From contig NC_063045.1 in the NCBI RefSeq assembly GCF_018812025.1, positions 48,800,691-48,864,690 of the forward strand: 64,000 nucleotides of DNA. Direction: 5' to 3'. Each line of letters starts with the position of its first letter. The first letter of the stretch is position 1. The translations under genes and the position numbers were made by a program. The stretch is from Megalobrama amblycephala (lineage: Eukaryota > Chordata > Actinopteri > Cypriniformes > Xenocyprididae). Shown piece after piece: positions 47,136 through 57,572 of this stretch. The notes under the pieces are model-generated. The model made no database searches and had not been told where the DNA came from. It worked only from the letters and a program-made list of their open reading frames with translations.

Positions 47136-47313
47136 ATGCTGTCAAACTGTCGAGGAATATGGGTGAGTCGACCGTGTCTTTATATGTGCTTTCACTCATG
47201 CTAATTGGGTAGGTATGTTGATTACTGATTGCTGACAGCTGGCCAAGATGACGTGATGATTAGTCAGATTATTTGAACGTTGCTCCTCCCGAATTTTGTT
47301 AATAAAACATCAT
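47136..47313 (-). repeat. Ngaro A1 split direct repeat
   Basis: 178 bp, nearly identical to A2 (41376-41553), differing at only about one position (tgctaattggg versus tgctgattggg). On the - strand it leads directly into the gag-pol frame and probably carries the element promoter. Its outer end (aataaaacatcat) abuts mariner sequence at 47314. Confidence 0.92.
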
Positions 47314-47332
47314 AAAGAATCCATATCTAAAC

Positions 47333-48918
47333 TAGGGATGCACCGATCCGCCTTTTCACTTCCGATACCAATCCCGATACCTAGGATTCAGTATCGGCCG
47401 ATACCGATCCGATCCGATCTTCAAGTAATAAGAAAAGCGCTAAATTACCTAATAAACTGTATGCCTCACTTAGGGCTGTGGCGGTCGGCATGACAACCGC
47501 GCCACCGCGGTCGTGGAGTGTCACCGGCGGTAGTGTGGCGTGTATATAATATATAATCTCAAAGGTCGGGTTAACCGAGAATTTTCCGTCATTGATGGAA
47601 TTTTTTTTAGCAGTGACGGAAAAAATCTGCAGCCTGTCCGTCATTTTGACAGATTACTGAGGCTGATGTAACTTAACTGTAATTCCCACCCCTGTCCAGT
47701 AGGTTGTGAGCGTGCTCCAGTGTGGCAGCAGAGCGCAAGTTCAGTCTCCAGAATAAAATGAAAACGATGCCTTATTACACACACCCAGTTTGTCCATTTT
47801 ATTATATATTATATTATAATACTTATGCTTACATAAAGTTTCTAATCCGTTTGGTTTTAAATAGTTTTTATTTTTGTTGTTGCTGACTAAGTTTATGGTC
47901 AATGAATGGCTTTTCCTACGTGACATTGTTTACAACACTGATTGAACTGACGTGATACAGATTTCGGTAAGCTACTGCAACTTTCAACATATTTTTTGAT
48001 TTTCATTCATGTTTATTTCCTTCTGTAAAGTAGTAAAGAAGAAGAGATGATCACGTTCACTCACGATCCTCAAAAAGTGTTGAGATGAGATGTAAGATGA
48101 AAACTGAAAAGTGACGCAGACTTTAACTTTTCATAATACTTTCTTTTCATAATATAAATAATTGCATAGCCTATGCCTATTTGTTTATCTTATACGTTTG
48201 TGAATACATATGAAAATGTGGACGAAATCAGAAGCTATTAAATGTCTTATAATTAAAATATAAAAATTAAAATGATGCAGCAACATATGATAGATAGGAC
48301 AGAACAAACAAAATGCTATTAAACAATCTTTCATTGCGCAAAAATATTATAATATGAACGGCTCCCATGAGCGGCACAAAGCACTTTTATGCGTATCCCG
48401 TGTGCAGAATGATGTGCTTGAAGCACCATGGAATCAGCGCGCAGCGGCAGCGCTCCGCAGTGAAAAGTTCAAAGCACAAAGTGAAGAAATATTGATGCGT
48501 ATTGTATTACCGGTATCTTGATTAAGTATAATAATAGAAACATTGATTCATCTTGGAGAGAGTTTCATTGTGTTGACTGTCGTAACTGAACGCGACACGC
48601 AGTCTGAATGCTGAATGGAGAGTGACTGACAGCCGCAGCGGAGGGAGGCCTTTACGTGAACTTTAATTTAACAACTAAAATATTCATCTGTACCTCAAAT
48701 TAAACTATGGAATGGCTTCAGAACACTTGGAATATAGTGCACAGAAACTTTATGGTGCTTTTTAATGTGTTTGTGCCTTTTGTAGAGCTTAACAACAACA
48801 GAATAGTACACGCACAATATCGGATTTTGGATCGGTCCCGTCCGGCCGATACCCGATCCGGCAAAAATGGCAGTATCGGCGCCGATACCGATCTGAATAT
48901 CGGATCGGTGCATCCCTA
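47333..48918. mobile_element. hAT-type non-autonomous element, 8-bp target duplication
   Basis: The termini tagggatgcaccgatccg and cggatcggtgcatcccta are inverted repeats 1586 bp apart, flanked on both sides by atctaaac (47325-47332 and 48919-48926). An 8-bp duplication and the short terminal repeats indicate the hAT superfamily. Subterminal regions are rich in ccgatac/gtatcgg palindromes. No transposase is encoded. It sits inside mariner transposase only 11 bp from the Ngaro end; sequence near 47470-47535 (ctgtggcggtcggcatgaca) may be a further nested fragment. Confidence 0.93.
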
Positions 48919-48926
48919 ATCTAAAC

Positions 48927-49578
48927 ATGATCCAGAAGCGCAGGCGTTTTCTCTGGGCCAAGGCTCATTTAAAATGGACTGTGGCAAAGTGGAAAACTTC
49001 TGTGGTCAGACGAATCAAAATTTTAAGTTCTTTTTGGAAAACTGGGATGCCATGTCATCCGGACTAAAGAGGACAAGGACAACCCAAGTTGTTATCAGCG
49101 CTCAGTTCAGAAGCCTGCATCTCTGATGGTATGGGGTTGCATGAGTGCGTGTGGCATGGGCAGCTTACACATCTGGAAAGACACCATCAATGCTGAAAGG
49201 TATATCCAAGTTCTAGAACAACATATGCTCCCATCCAGACATTGTATCTTTCAGGGAAGACCTTGCATTTTCCAACATGACAATGCCAGACCACATACTG
49301 CATCAATTACAACATCATGGCTGGATCCGGGTACTGAAGCATCCGGGTACTGAAATGGCCAGCCTGCAGTTCAGATCTTTCACCCATAGAAAACATTTGG
49401 CGCATCATAAAGAGAAAGATGCGACAAAGAAGACCTAAGACAGTTCAGCAACTAGAAGCCTGTATTTGACAAGAATGGGACAACATTCCTATTCCTAAAC
49501 TTGAGCAACTTGTCTCCTCAGTCCCCAGACATTTGCAGACTGTTATAAAAAGAAGATGGGATGCCACACAGTGGTAAA
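48927..49578 (+). pseudogene. Tc1/mariner transposase, C-terminal part
   Basis: The continuation of the transposase begun at 40830. It encodes a WAKAHLKWTVAKWKTSLWSDE-like segment (first catalytic Asp) at about 48955-49010, [16 protein letters not shown] (about 49127-49175) and [11 protein letters not shown] (second catalytic Asp, about 49270-49300). The rest, including the expected SPDLSPIENIW-type third catalytic motif, is frameshifted and decayed. Several stops and small deletions make it inactive. Confidence 0.85.
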
Positions 49579-49619
49579 CATGGCCTTGTCCCAACTTTTT
49601 TGAGATGTGTTGATGCCAT

Positions 49620-50773
49620 TGTAGCGAATTAACTCAAATGGGAAATATTAATTATTATTCATAACTAGTTATAATTAATTATTAATATTTGGATCAGTTA
49701 ATAAAATTAACTTAATGTAAAAAAATTTATATTACAATCAATTATCCCGTTGTCCAATGAACACACAGTGTTAATTGTTTATTAATTCTAAGAAATGTTC
49801 ATTTCCAGGTTATGGGAAATAACAATCTTATTGTACAGTACTACTAAGAGCCTGTAAGTCAGGATCTGCATGAATAGGGACTCCAGCATATGAGCGCAAA
49901 TCACAGACAACTTTACATGTGACATGAACAAGACTTTATTAACTAGACTAAACACTTAAACTACTCTAACATTCACACACATACATGCATACAGTTTACC
50001 GAGAGAGAGAGCTAAAGCAGAGTACAGTAAAGCAAGAAGTTACAGCATTGTTTGACATTCAGCAGATCAACAGCCTTGAGCAAACCATCAGTTTAGTTGT
50101 AACAGGTCCTTCTTTAAAAGGGGTAAGGATACTCAATGTATCAGATAATGAGACTAAGTTTGATACTTGTATGTCTCTCCAAGTTGAATTAAAACTGTCC
50201 TGATACAATTTGTGGAGGCTCCCGTTGAATCTTTGCTGATATTGTCTTGAAAGAGAACCAGTTGGATTCAGAGGATCTTTGGTAAATGGAAGTTTCTAGG
50301 CCGAAGCCTGGCACAAGCTTGGGGTTCTGTAGAAGCTTCTAGCTTCTTACAGCATCATCTTAACATCAGCATTTTTCAGTAAAAAGGGAAGAGAGAGTTT
50401 GATCTTGTGATCAGTGAATATAAGGGGTGAAGATGTCACACCCTCTTAAGGTGTCTGAGCCAGTAGGGAGCTGCCCCCTCGGAGGGAAGTTTTATGAGTC
50501 TTTGTTCTGTAGCAAGATTAAGAGAGTTTATTTGTCCTTCTCAGAAAGAATGAAGTCAGAGTCACTAGTCTCTGCAAAATTCTTCCTGATCGTAAAAGGT
50601 CCAAGTATCTGTAACAGGACACTTAGTTCTGCCTGTGGTTTAGCTACGTTTGGGATGCTAGTTGCAGTTTTAGGGGGATGGGTTCACAGAACTTTGCAAG
50701 TGAGAGTGAGTTTGTATTTTATTATCATTAAATATAATGAATAATTGTGTGGCTGATTGATCCAGACGCAACA
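49620..50773. mobile_element. Putative solo LTR in mariner 3' region
   Basis: A 1154-bp block begins TGTAGCGAATT and ends GACGCAACA (TG...CA), flanked by ccat (49616-49619) and tcat (50774-50777), an imperfect 4-bp duplication. Outside it, mariner 3' sequence is continuous: ...gttgatgccat on the left and catgaaatttaaaatcaact on the right. No coding remnant of a retroelement is inside. The class (ERV-like or other) is unresolved because the internal region is absent. Confidence 0.6.
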
Positions 50774-50803
50774 TCATGAAATTTAAAATCAACTTATTTT
50801 TCA

Positions 50804-51571
50804 AGGGTGATGTGGAGAGTGATATGGTGAGTGATGTGGAGAGTGTTGTGGTGCAGATGTGTGCGCAGGTGTGTGCGCAATCAGTCCCAGGAATGGGGGC
50901 CTATGGGAAATGTAGTCCGAATGGAAAAGGTCAGTATTCCGGTGAAGGCTCCCTCCGGTGGTGCGGGAGAGGAAGTGCGGGAGCCTCACTTGTGACAGAG
51001 CCCCTGACCCCCTGCGAGCGGCTCGTGACGCGAGAACGTGGACGACGCCGGGGTCTACCATATGGTCGAAGGGCCGGTCTCTCCGGATGCGCCTGTGCTC
51101 TTCCATGAGTGAGGGCTCCATCCAAGGATATCATCCATATCGACCCAGGATCGTTGTACCCCTCCCAGTCGTCCAGATACTGAAGTCTCCCACCCCGGCG
51201 CCTGGAATCGAGTAGCTCTTGAACTTGGTAAGCGTCCTCACCTTCGATCAGGATGGGTGGGGGGTTGCGGGCTTCAACTCCCTCTGACTCTCCCCTCGGA
51301 CCACCAGAGGGTTTCAACAGGGAAATATGGAAAGTGGGAGAGATACGATAGTTAGCGGGTAAGTCTAATCGAAATGACACAGGTGTGATTTGCTTTATAA
51401 TTTTGAAAAGCTCTACATACCTGGGACTGAGTTTTTTGCATGGAAGTCGAAGGCGAAGATCCCTTGTGGACAGCCAGACCCATTGACCCATGGAATACTC
51501 TGGACTGGGATGTTGATGACGATTGGCTTGTACTTCCTGCCTTCTTACAGCACATTGCAAATGGGTATGAT
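50804..51571 (-). mobile_element. Inverted gypsy fragment: integrase C-terminus and chromodomain
   Basis: On the - strand it encodes [40 protein letters not shown] and a chromodomain-like [19 protein letters not shown]...DWEGY, followed by a basic tail, stop and the start of an LTR. This is the 3' end of a gypsy of the same family as gypsy A but in the opposite orientation. Its tail and LTR sequence (50810-51090) form a ~250-bp inverted repeat with 53470-53724. It replaces ~180 bp of mariner 3' sequence, so it is not a simple insertion. Confidence 0.88.
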
Positions 51572-51592
51572 ATTTTTGGAATCGGGTTTGTA

Positions 51593-51828
51593 AAAGCGCC
51601 GGGGACCAACTGTTATCTCTATGCCAGGGCAGAACTTCCGCTGCCGAGTATGCTCTATCATTCCATACTCTGGCTGCTCAAACGAATTGGGTTGATGATA
51701 CGCTGAAACTGCTATTTCGTAAAGGACTGTCCCTAGAACTTCAGGCCGAACTAGCATGCCACGATGAGGGAAGAAAGTTCAATGAATTCATCGAGCTTGC
51801 TATCCAGATTGACAATTTGCTCCATTAA
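51593..51828 (+). pseudogene. Gypsy A gag, C-terminal part
   Basis: The gag continuation after the mariner insertion, starting at the second TA with [20 protein letters not shown] and including [20 protein letters not shown] and CHDEGRKFNEFIELAIQI, then TAA at 51826-51828. The phase is correct for joining to 40483 once the mariner and one TA are removed. The zinc knuckle normally found at the gag end is missing through deletion. Confidence 0.88.
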
Positions 51829-51939
51829 CGACGACCTGCTCGGTCACCAGTTCTCCAAGCACCAGCCAACCATGCTCCTAAACTCATGCAGCTTGGCTAT
51901 ACCCCTCTCAATCCTGCTGCAACGTCTGATTCAACACCA

Positions 51940-53500
51940 ACTCTACGCCAAAGGCGAGAAATGTGAGTTTCACCGAACATTCACATAATTCCTGGGCTAT
52001 ATAATCAGTCATGATGGAGTGGCCCTGGACAAGAGCAAAGTGAGGGCAGTATTGGACTGGCCTCAACCACGAACATTAAAGGAACTGCAGCGAACCTCTA
52101 CCCGTCTCACCTGGTCCCGTGAAGCTCTGCAAGCCTTCCAGGAACTCAAGGATCGTTTCACCTCTGCTCCTATTCTCTGCCATCCAGATCCAGAGCTCCC
52201 ATTCATCGTGGAGTTCGACGCATCCAGTACGGGCATCGGGGCTATCCTTTCACAACGTCAGGGGAATCCTGCCAAAATGTTCCCATGTGCGTTCTGCTCA
52301 CGAAAGCTATCTGCAGCAAAGTGAAACTATGACGTGGGCAACCGGGAACTGCTAGCGATGAAGGCAGCGCACTGGCTAGAGGGAGCACAACACCCATTCA
52401 CCATACTCACTGATCACAAAAATCTGGAATACCTATGGTCAGCCAAGCGCTTGAATCCCCGACAAGCGAGATGGGCAATGTTCTTCACCAGGTTTCAGTT
52501 CACTGTTACATACCGACCAGGCTCTAAAAATACCAAGGCTGATGCGCTATCCCGGCAGGTGGAGGAGGGGGAAAGAACAGACACAGAAGAACACATTCTC
52601 TCCAACAAGCTGCTGGTTGCTCCCGTACAATGGGACATTATGACCGAGATCACTCAACACATCGAACAAAATCCACCACCTCCAGAATGTCCCCAAGACC
52701 ATACGTTTGTGCCAGCTATTCTCCGCACCAAACTTCTGCACAAAGTCCATGCCCTTCCCAGCTCTGGTCATCCTGGCATCACCGCCACATTCCACCTATT
52801 ACAAAATCGCTTCTGGTGGGACATCATGTTAGCAGAGACCACTCAGTTTGTCAACAACTGCACAGCTTGTCAGACATCCAAACCATCTCGTCAACTGCCA
52901 TCAGGTCTGTTACAGTCACTCCCCATTCCTCAACGCCCATGGTCCCATATAGCTAGGGCTGCACGATTAATTGCACGAGATTGTCATGCGTGTCTCATCA
53001 GTAAAGCCGGTTCTGTGATTAGCGGTAAATGTCCATCACCTGCTTTCAAATGGAGCGGCACTTAATATACAGAGCCGTAGTTCGCGGACAAGCTACGCAA
53101 TATCGCGTTCGTAATCGAAAGCGATTCATCTGTGATTATGAACACGATATTGTGTAGCTTGTCCGCTTTACTGACGAGACACGCATGACAAAAGCATGCG
53201 ATTAATCGTGCAGCCCTACATATAGCCATAGATTTCGTCACTGACCTTCCTGTGTCCCGTGGCCATACCACCATCCTTACGGTAATTGATCGATTCTCGA
53301 AATCCTGCTGACTCATTCCACTCCCCAAGCTACCTACAGCCCTTGAAACCGCAGAGGCCCTATGTGAATACGTATTCCGCTTCTATGGTCTGCCCGAAGA
53401 CATTGTATCGGACCGGGCACCACAATTCACGTCCCGTGTATGGGCAGCTTTCTTCAAGAACCTAAACGTCAATGTCAGGCCATATGGTAGACCCCGGCGT
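51940..53500 (+). pseudogene. Gypsy A pol remnants (RT end, RNase H, integrase)
   Basis: The frame fragments read, in order: RT thumb (LYAKGEKCEFHRTF, then [20 protein letters not shown]), the connection/RNase H region ([54 protein letters not shown]), the integrase zinc-binding region ([32 protein letters not shown]) and part of the catalytic core ([31 protein letters not shown]). Protease and the RT catalytic YxDD region are deleted. Stops occur at about 51987 and 52322-52324, and a hAT MITE interrupts the integrase at 52954-53218. The integrase core joins directly to the C-terminal tail at about 53475. Confidence 0.88.
52954..53218. mobile_element. hAT MITE, 265 bp, with perfect 8-bp target duplication
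   Basis: The terminal repeats tagggctgcacgattaat and attaatcgtgcagcccta are flanked by catatagc on both sides (52946-52953 and 53219-53226). It has no coding capacity. A long internal palindrome (gcggacaagctac...gtagcttgtccgc) spans 53087-53166. It interrupts the gypsy A integrase between its zinc-binding region and catalytic core. Confidence 0.95.
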
Positions 53501-53926
53501 CGTCCACGTTCTCGCGTCAGGAGCCGCTCGCAGGGGGGCAGGGGGCTCTGTCACAAGTGAGGCTCCCGCACTTCCTCCCCCGCACCACCGGAGGGAGCCT
53601 TCACCGGAATACTGACCTTTTCCATTCGGACTACATTTCCCATAGGCCCTCATTCCTGGGACTGATTGCGCACACACCTGCACCACAACACTCTCCACAT
53701 CACTCACCACATCACTCTCCACATCAGCCTCGCTGCCTCGCTGCTGGTGGTTTGGCTCGCTGCCTCGTTGCTGGTAGTTTGCGTCTCCGTATAGCTTTGT
53801 TTTCTCTTACTTTTATTGAATCTCTTACTTTTATTAATTGTTGCTTATATTATTATTATTGCCTACCACATTAATCTGACGTCGCTAGCTTGTAATCTTT
53901 GAATCTAAATCGCTGTTACAACGTGT

Positions 53927-54904
53927 TTGCATCTCGCTAGCTTGTTAACTTGTCATCAGTCTCGCGCGCTCCTCTTTCAACGCGTTCATCAAACAGCTGT
54001 GGTAACTCGGAACGGATCAGTCTACAAACACGGTGAGTCGTCATCCTCTCCCAGTGTTATTTCGTGTTCAGTTTGTCACATGTTCAGTATAGCTCTCTCT
54101 GTCAGCGACGAGGGATTTACATGTCATAAATGTAGGGAAATAGTCAGGCTGACAGAGAGAATCTCAGAATTAGAGACACGCATCCAAACTTTAATCGAGG
54201 ATAGTAAGAATGCAGGGGCTTCAGATACTGTTTTGGATGCGACTAGCTTAGTGAACTCTGTACTTTGTTCGGTTCCGGCTGTAGAGCCCGCGCAGCAGGG
54301 CAATTGGGTAACGGTGAGGCGGCCTAGCCGCAGAAAACACCACTCTTCCATTCCAGTAAGAACATCAAACAGGTTCTCCCCACTCAGTGACGCACCTACT
54401 GGGAATCCTGTTGAAAGTGCCCTAGTTATTGGCAATTCTATTACACGGAACGTGAAAATAGAGACACCAGCCACCATAGTCACATGTTTGCCGGGAGCCA
54501 GAGCACCTGACATCAAAGCAAATTTAAAAGTGCTGGCTAATGCTAATCGTAAATACTCTAAAATTATTATTCACGTCGGCACAAATGATGTTCGACTTTG
54601 CCAGTCAGAGATCACTAAAATTAACATTAAAGAGGTGTGTGAACTCGCAAGTACAATGTCAGGAGAAGTAATTTGCTCTGGTCCCCTTCCTGTTCATCGG
54701 AGTGATGAGGTAGTTAGCAGATTATCATCACTCAATGGCTGGCTGTCTAAGTGGTGTCCGCAGAATAATATAGGTTTCATAGACAATTGGAAAAGTTTTT
54801 GGGGCAGACCTGACCTGTTGAAAAGAGATGGTATTCATCCGTCCCGGGATGGTGCTGCTCTTGTCTCTAGTAATATGGCACATAGTCTTAGAGCTGAAAC
54901 ATGA
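53927..54904 (+). CDS. L2/CR1-like ORF1: zinc finger, coiled coil and SGNH esterase
   Basis: An uninterrupted frame of 325 codons. It has a PHD-like Cys cluster (CSVCH...FTCHKCREI, about residues 48-73), a short coiled coil (RLTERISELETRIQTLI) and an SGNH-hydrolase/esterase domain with ALVIGNSITRN (block I, nucleophile Ser), HVGTNDVR (block III) and KRDGIHPSRDG (catalytic Asp/His block). PHD plus esterase ORF1 proteins are documented in CR1-like LINEs. They are thought to act in RNP formation or membrane/lipid interaction; the exact role is unresolved. The frame opens with TTG; the first in-frame ATG (54080) falls inside the Cys cluster, so the true start codon is probably mutated. No stop is present, unlike ORF2. 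Confidence 0.88.
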   Translation: MHLASLLTCHQSRALLFQRVHQTAVVTRNGSVYKHGESSSSPSVISCSVCHMFSIALSVSDEGFTCHKCREIVRLTERISELETRIQTLIEDSKNAGASDTVLDATSLVNSVLCSVPAVEPAQQGNWVTVRRPSRRKHHSSIPVRTSNRFSPLSDAPTGNPVESALVIGNSITRNVKIETPATIVTCLPGARAPDIKANLKVLANANRKYSKIIIHVGTNDVRLCQSEITKINIKEVCELASTMSGEVICSGPLPVHRSDEVVSRLSSLNGWLSKWCPQNNIGFIDNWKSFWGRPDLLKRDGIHPSRDGAALVSSNMAHSLRAET

Positions 54905-55077
54905 CAAACTGGCGCCCAGGACAGGAAGCAGACAGACTGGCTAAACCGACCGTCTGTTAGCTGCCTCATGTTACAGAAGTCAGATAAATCCCAACACATA
55001 GAAACTCTTACACCTAGATATTATCACATAGAGACTGTGTCTGTACCTCGAATTAGTAAAAACAAAAAACTTCCAAA

Positions 55078-57411
55078 TTGACTTCCAAATTCCACCCATT
55101 TAATGGTAAAAATTTAACTGATGTTCAACAAATAAAAAATAGAGATAATAATGCTAAACCAATGATAAAGCTTGGGTTGTTAAATATTAGATCGCTTTCT
55201 TCAAAAGCACTTATTGTAAACGATATTATCACAGACAATAATCTAGATGTGCTGTGTTTGACAGAAACCTGGCTAAAACCAGACGATTACATTACTTTAA
55301 ATGAGTCTAGTCCTCAAGGTTATGATTATCGACACAATCCTCGTCAGAAAGGCAAAGGGGGAGGTGTTGCTGTAATTTATAGTAATATTTACAGTATCAG
55401 CCAGAAGTCTTTCAAATATAATTCCTTTGAAGTGATGGTGCTTTACGTAACATTATGTAAGTTGACATTTGTACTGGCTACTGTATACAGGCCACCAGGA
55501 CACCATACAGACTTTATCAAAGAAATTGCCGATTTTCTATCAGAATTAGTACAAGCTGCAGATAAAGTCCTTGTTGTTGGTGATTTTAATATCCATGTAG
55601 ATAATAAAAAAGACTAATTGGGATTGGCATTTACAGACATTCTAAACTCTATTGGTGTTAGACAACACGTGTCAGGACCCACTCATTGTCATAATCATAC
55701 TTTAGATCTAATATTGTCACATGGAATCGATATTGATGCCGTTGAAATTCTGCAGCAGAGTGATGACATCTCAGATCATTATCTAGTCTTGTGTATACTA
55801 CATTTAGTCAAAGAGGCTAAATTGCCTCCCTGCCATAAATATGGTAGAACCATCACTTCTACCACTAAAGATCACTTTATAAATAATCTTCCTGATCAGT
55901 TTCATCACCTTAGCATACCAGACAACTTAGAAGACCTCAATGTTGTAACAGAAACTATTGCCTCTGTCTTTTCCAGCACATTAGACTCAGTTGCTCCTTT
56001 GTGTTTAAAAAAGATTAAGGAAATTAATCCAACGCCATGGTACAATGAGCACACTCTGGCCCTAAAAACAGCAGCTAGAAAAATGGAGCACAGCTGGAAG
56101 AAAACAAAACTAGAAGTATTTCGCATTTCATGGAGAGAGAGAATGATTGAGTACAGAAAGGCCTTAAAAACTGCTAGATCTGCCTACTTTTTCAAAACTT
56201 TTAGAAGAAAATAAACACAACCCTTGATATTTATTTGATACAGTGGTTAAATTAACAAGAAATAAAGCTTCAACTTCTGATGTTTCCAAAGAGCATAGCA
56301 GTAATGACTTTATGAACTTCTTTACTTGCAAGATTGATAATATTAGAGAAAAAAATATAACCATGCAACCGTCTACTACAGTATTGTGTCAGACAGTGCA
56401 TTGTAGTGTCCCTGAAGAAAAATTCAATTCATTTACTGCTTTAGGAGAGGAAGAATTGTCTAAACTTGTTAAATCATCAAAATCAACAACATGTATGTTA
56501 GACCCTATACCGACTAAGCTATTAAAAGAGATGCTTCCGGAGGTCATAGATCCTCTTCTTAATATTGTTAATTCATCTTTATCACTAGGATACGTACCAA
56601 AAACTTTTAAGCTGGCTATTATTAAACCTCTTATTAACAAACCACAACGTTAGTTTTCACTGTTATGCTGATGATACTCAGCTCTATATTTCTTTGTGCC
56701 CTGACAAAACTTACCAATTCACAAAAGTAACGGAATGCATAGCTGATATAAAAAATTGGATGACCAGTAATTTCCTACTACTAAATTCAGAAAAAACAGA
56801 GATTCTAATTTTTGGACCAAAAACTTCCTTACGTAATAACCTAGAATACTGTCTAACACTTGATGGCTGCTCTGTTAAGTCTTCGTCATCAGTTAGGAAC
56901 CTGGCTAGATTACTGTAATGCTTTACTGGGTGGTTGTTCTGCTTGCCTGATAAATAAACTACAGCTTATACAAAATGCAGCAGCTATTGTTCTTACTAGA
57001 AATAGGAAGTATGACCATATTAGCCCAGTTCTGTCATCACTGCATTGGCTTCCTGTTAAACATCGTATAGATTATAAAATCTTGCTAATTACTTACAAAG
57101 CACTTAATGGTTTAGCTCCCCAGTACCTGAGCGAGCTCTTAAATCATTATAATCCATCACGTTTATTGCGATCTCAGAATTCAGGCCAGCTGATAATACC
57201 TAGAATATCAAAATCAACCGCAGGCGGTAGATCCTTCTCCTATTTGGCACCCAAACTCTGGAACAATCTTCCTAGCATTGTTCGGGATGCAGACACACTA
57301 ATCTACACAAATCTAGACTACAAACACATCTCTTTAACCTGGCATACACATAACACATTATCAATTTATATTTTCAAATCCGTTAAAGGATTATTAGGCT
57401 GCATAAATTAG
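55078..57411 (+). pseudogene. L2 ORF2 (endonuclease-reverse transcriptase), broken
   Basis: The AP endonuclease motifs are present: [31 protein letters not shown] and SDHYLV. A single TAA (55615-55617) cuts the endonuclease in frame, and a one-base deletion near 56200 shifts the frame before the RT. The RT starts with LDPIPTKLLKEM...YVPKTFKLAIIKPL (about 56500-56635), then jumps directly to CYADDTQLYIS (catalytic YADD, about 56660-56690), so RT blocks between are deleted. A second deletion removes sequence near 56900. The C-terminal region (LDYCNALL, KLQLIQNAAA, LHWLPVKHRIDYKILL, APKLWNNLP) is typical L2. Confidence 0.9.
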
Positions 57412-57572
57412 GTCAGACGGAACTGGGAACACTTCCTATAACACCAGATGTACTTGTTACATCAGAAAAAGAATGGCATCTACGCTAATATTAGTCTTTC
57501 TGTTTATCCCAAGGTTTACCGCAGTCAACCGGATCCGGGCCGTATCCAGCTGAGACCAAGGACCTGTGCCTT

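Larger units (their letters stand above)
41184..47313 (-). mobile_element. Ngaro-type tyrosine-recombinase retrotransposon
   Basis: On the - strand: A1 repeat (47313-47136), gag-RT-RNase H frame (47114-43725), tyrosine recombinase (about 43720-42754), a 14-copy minisatellite (42690-41816), then B1 (41674-41554), A2 (41553-41376) and B2 (41314-41185). Split direct repeats in A1...B1-A2-B2 order plus a tyrosine recombinase and no methyltransferase domain define Ngaro-like members of the DIRS order. It sits inside mariner transposase without target duplication, as expected of recombinase-mediated integration. It has one stop in the polymerase frame and one in the recombinase frame. Confidence 0.92.
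40486..51590 (+). mobile_element. Tc1/mariner element inserted in gypsy gag, itself interrupted
   Basis: The left terminus caaacccaattccaaaaaag begins right after TA (40484-40485), and the right terminus tttttggaatcgggtttg ends right before TA (51591-51592). Removing everything between, with one TA, restores gag continuity, so the two termini belong to one insertion. The transposase is split at 41183 and 48927. The original element would have been roughly 1.6 kb; the remaining ~9.5 kb is later insertions (Ngaro, hAT-type, solo LTR, gypsy fragment). About 180 bp of the 3' subterminal region is missing at the gypsy-fragment junction. Confidence 0.9.
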
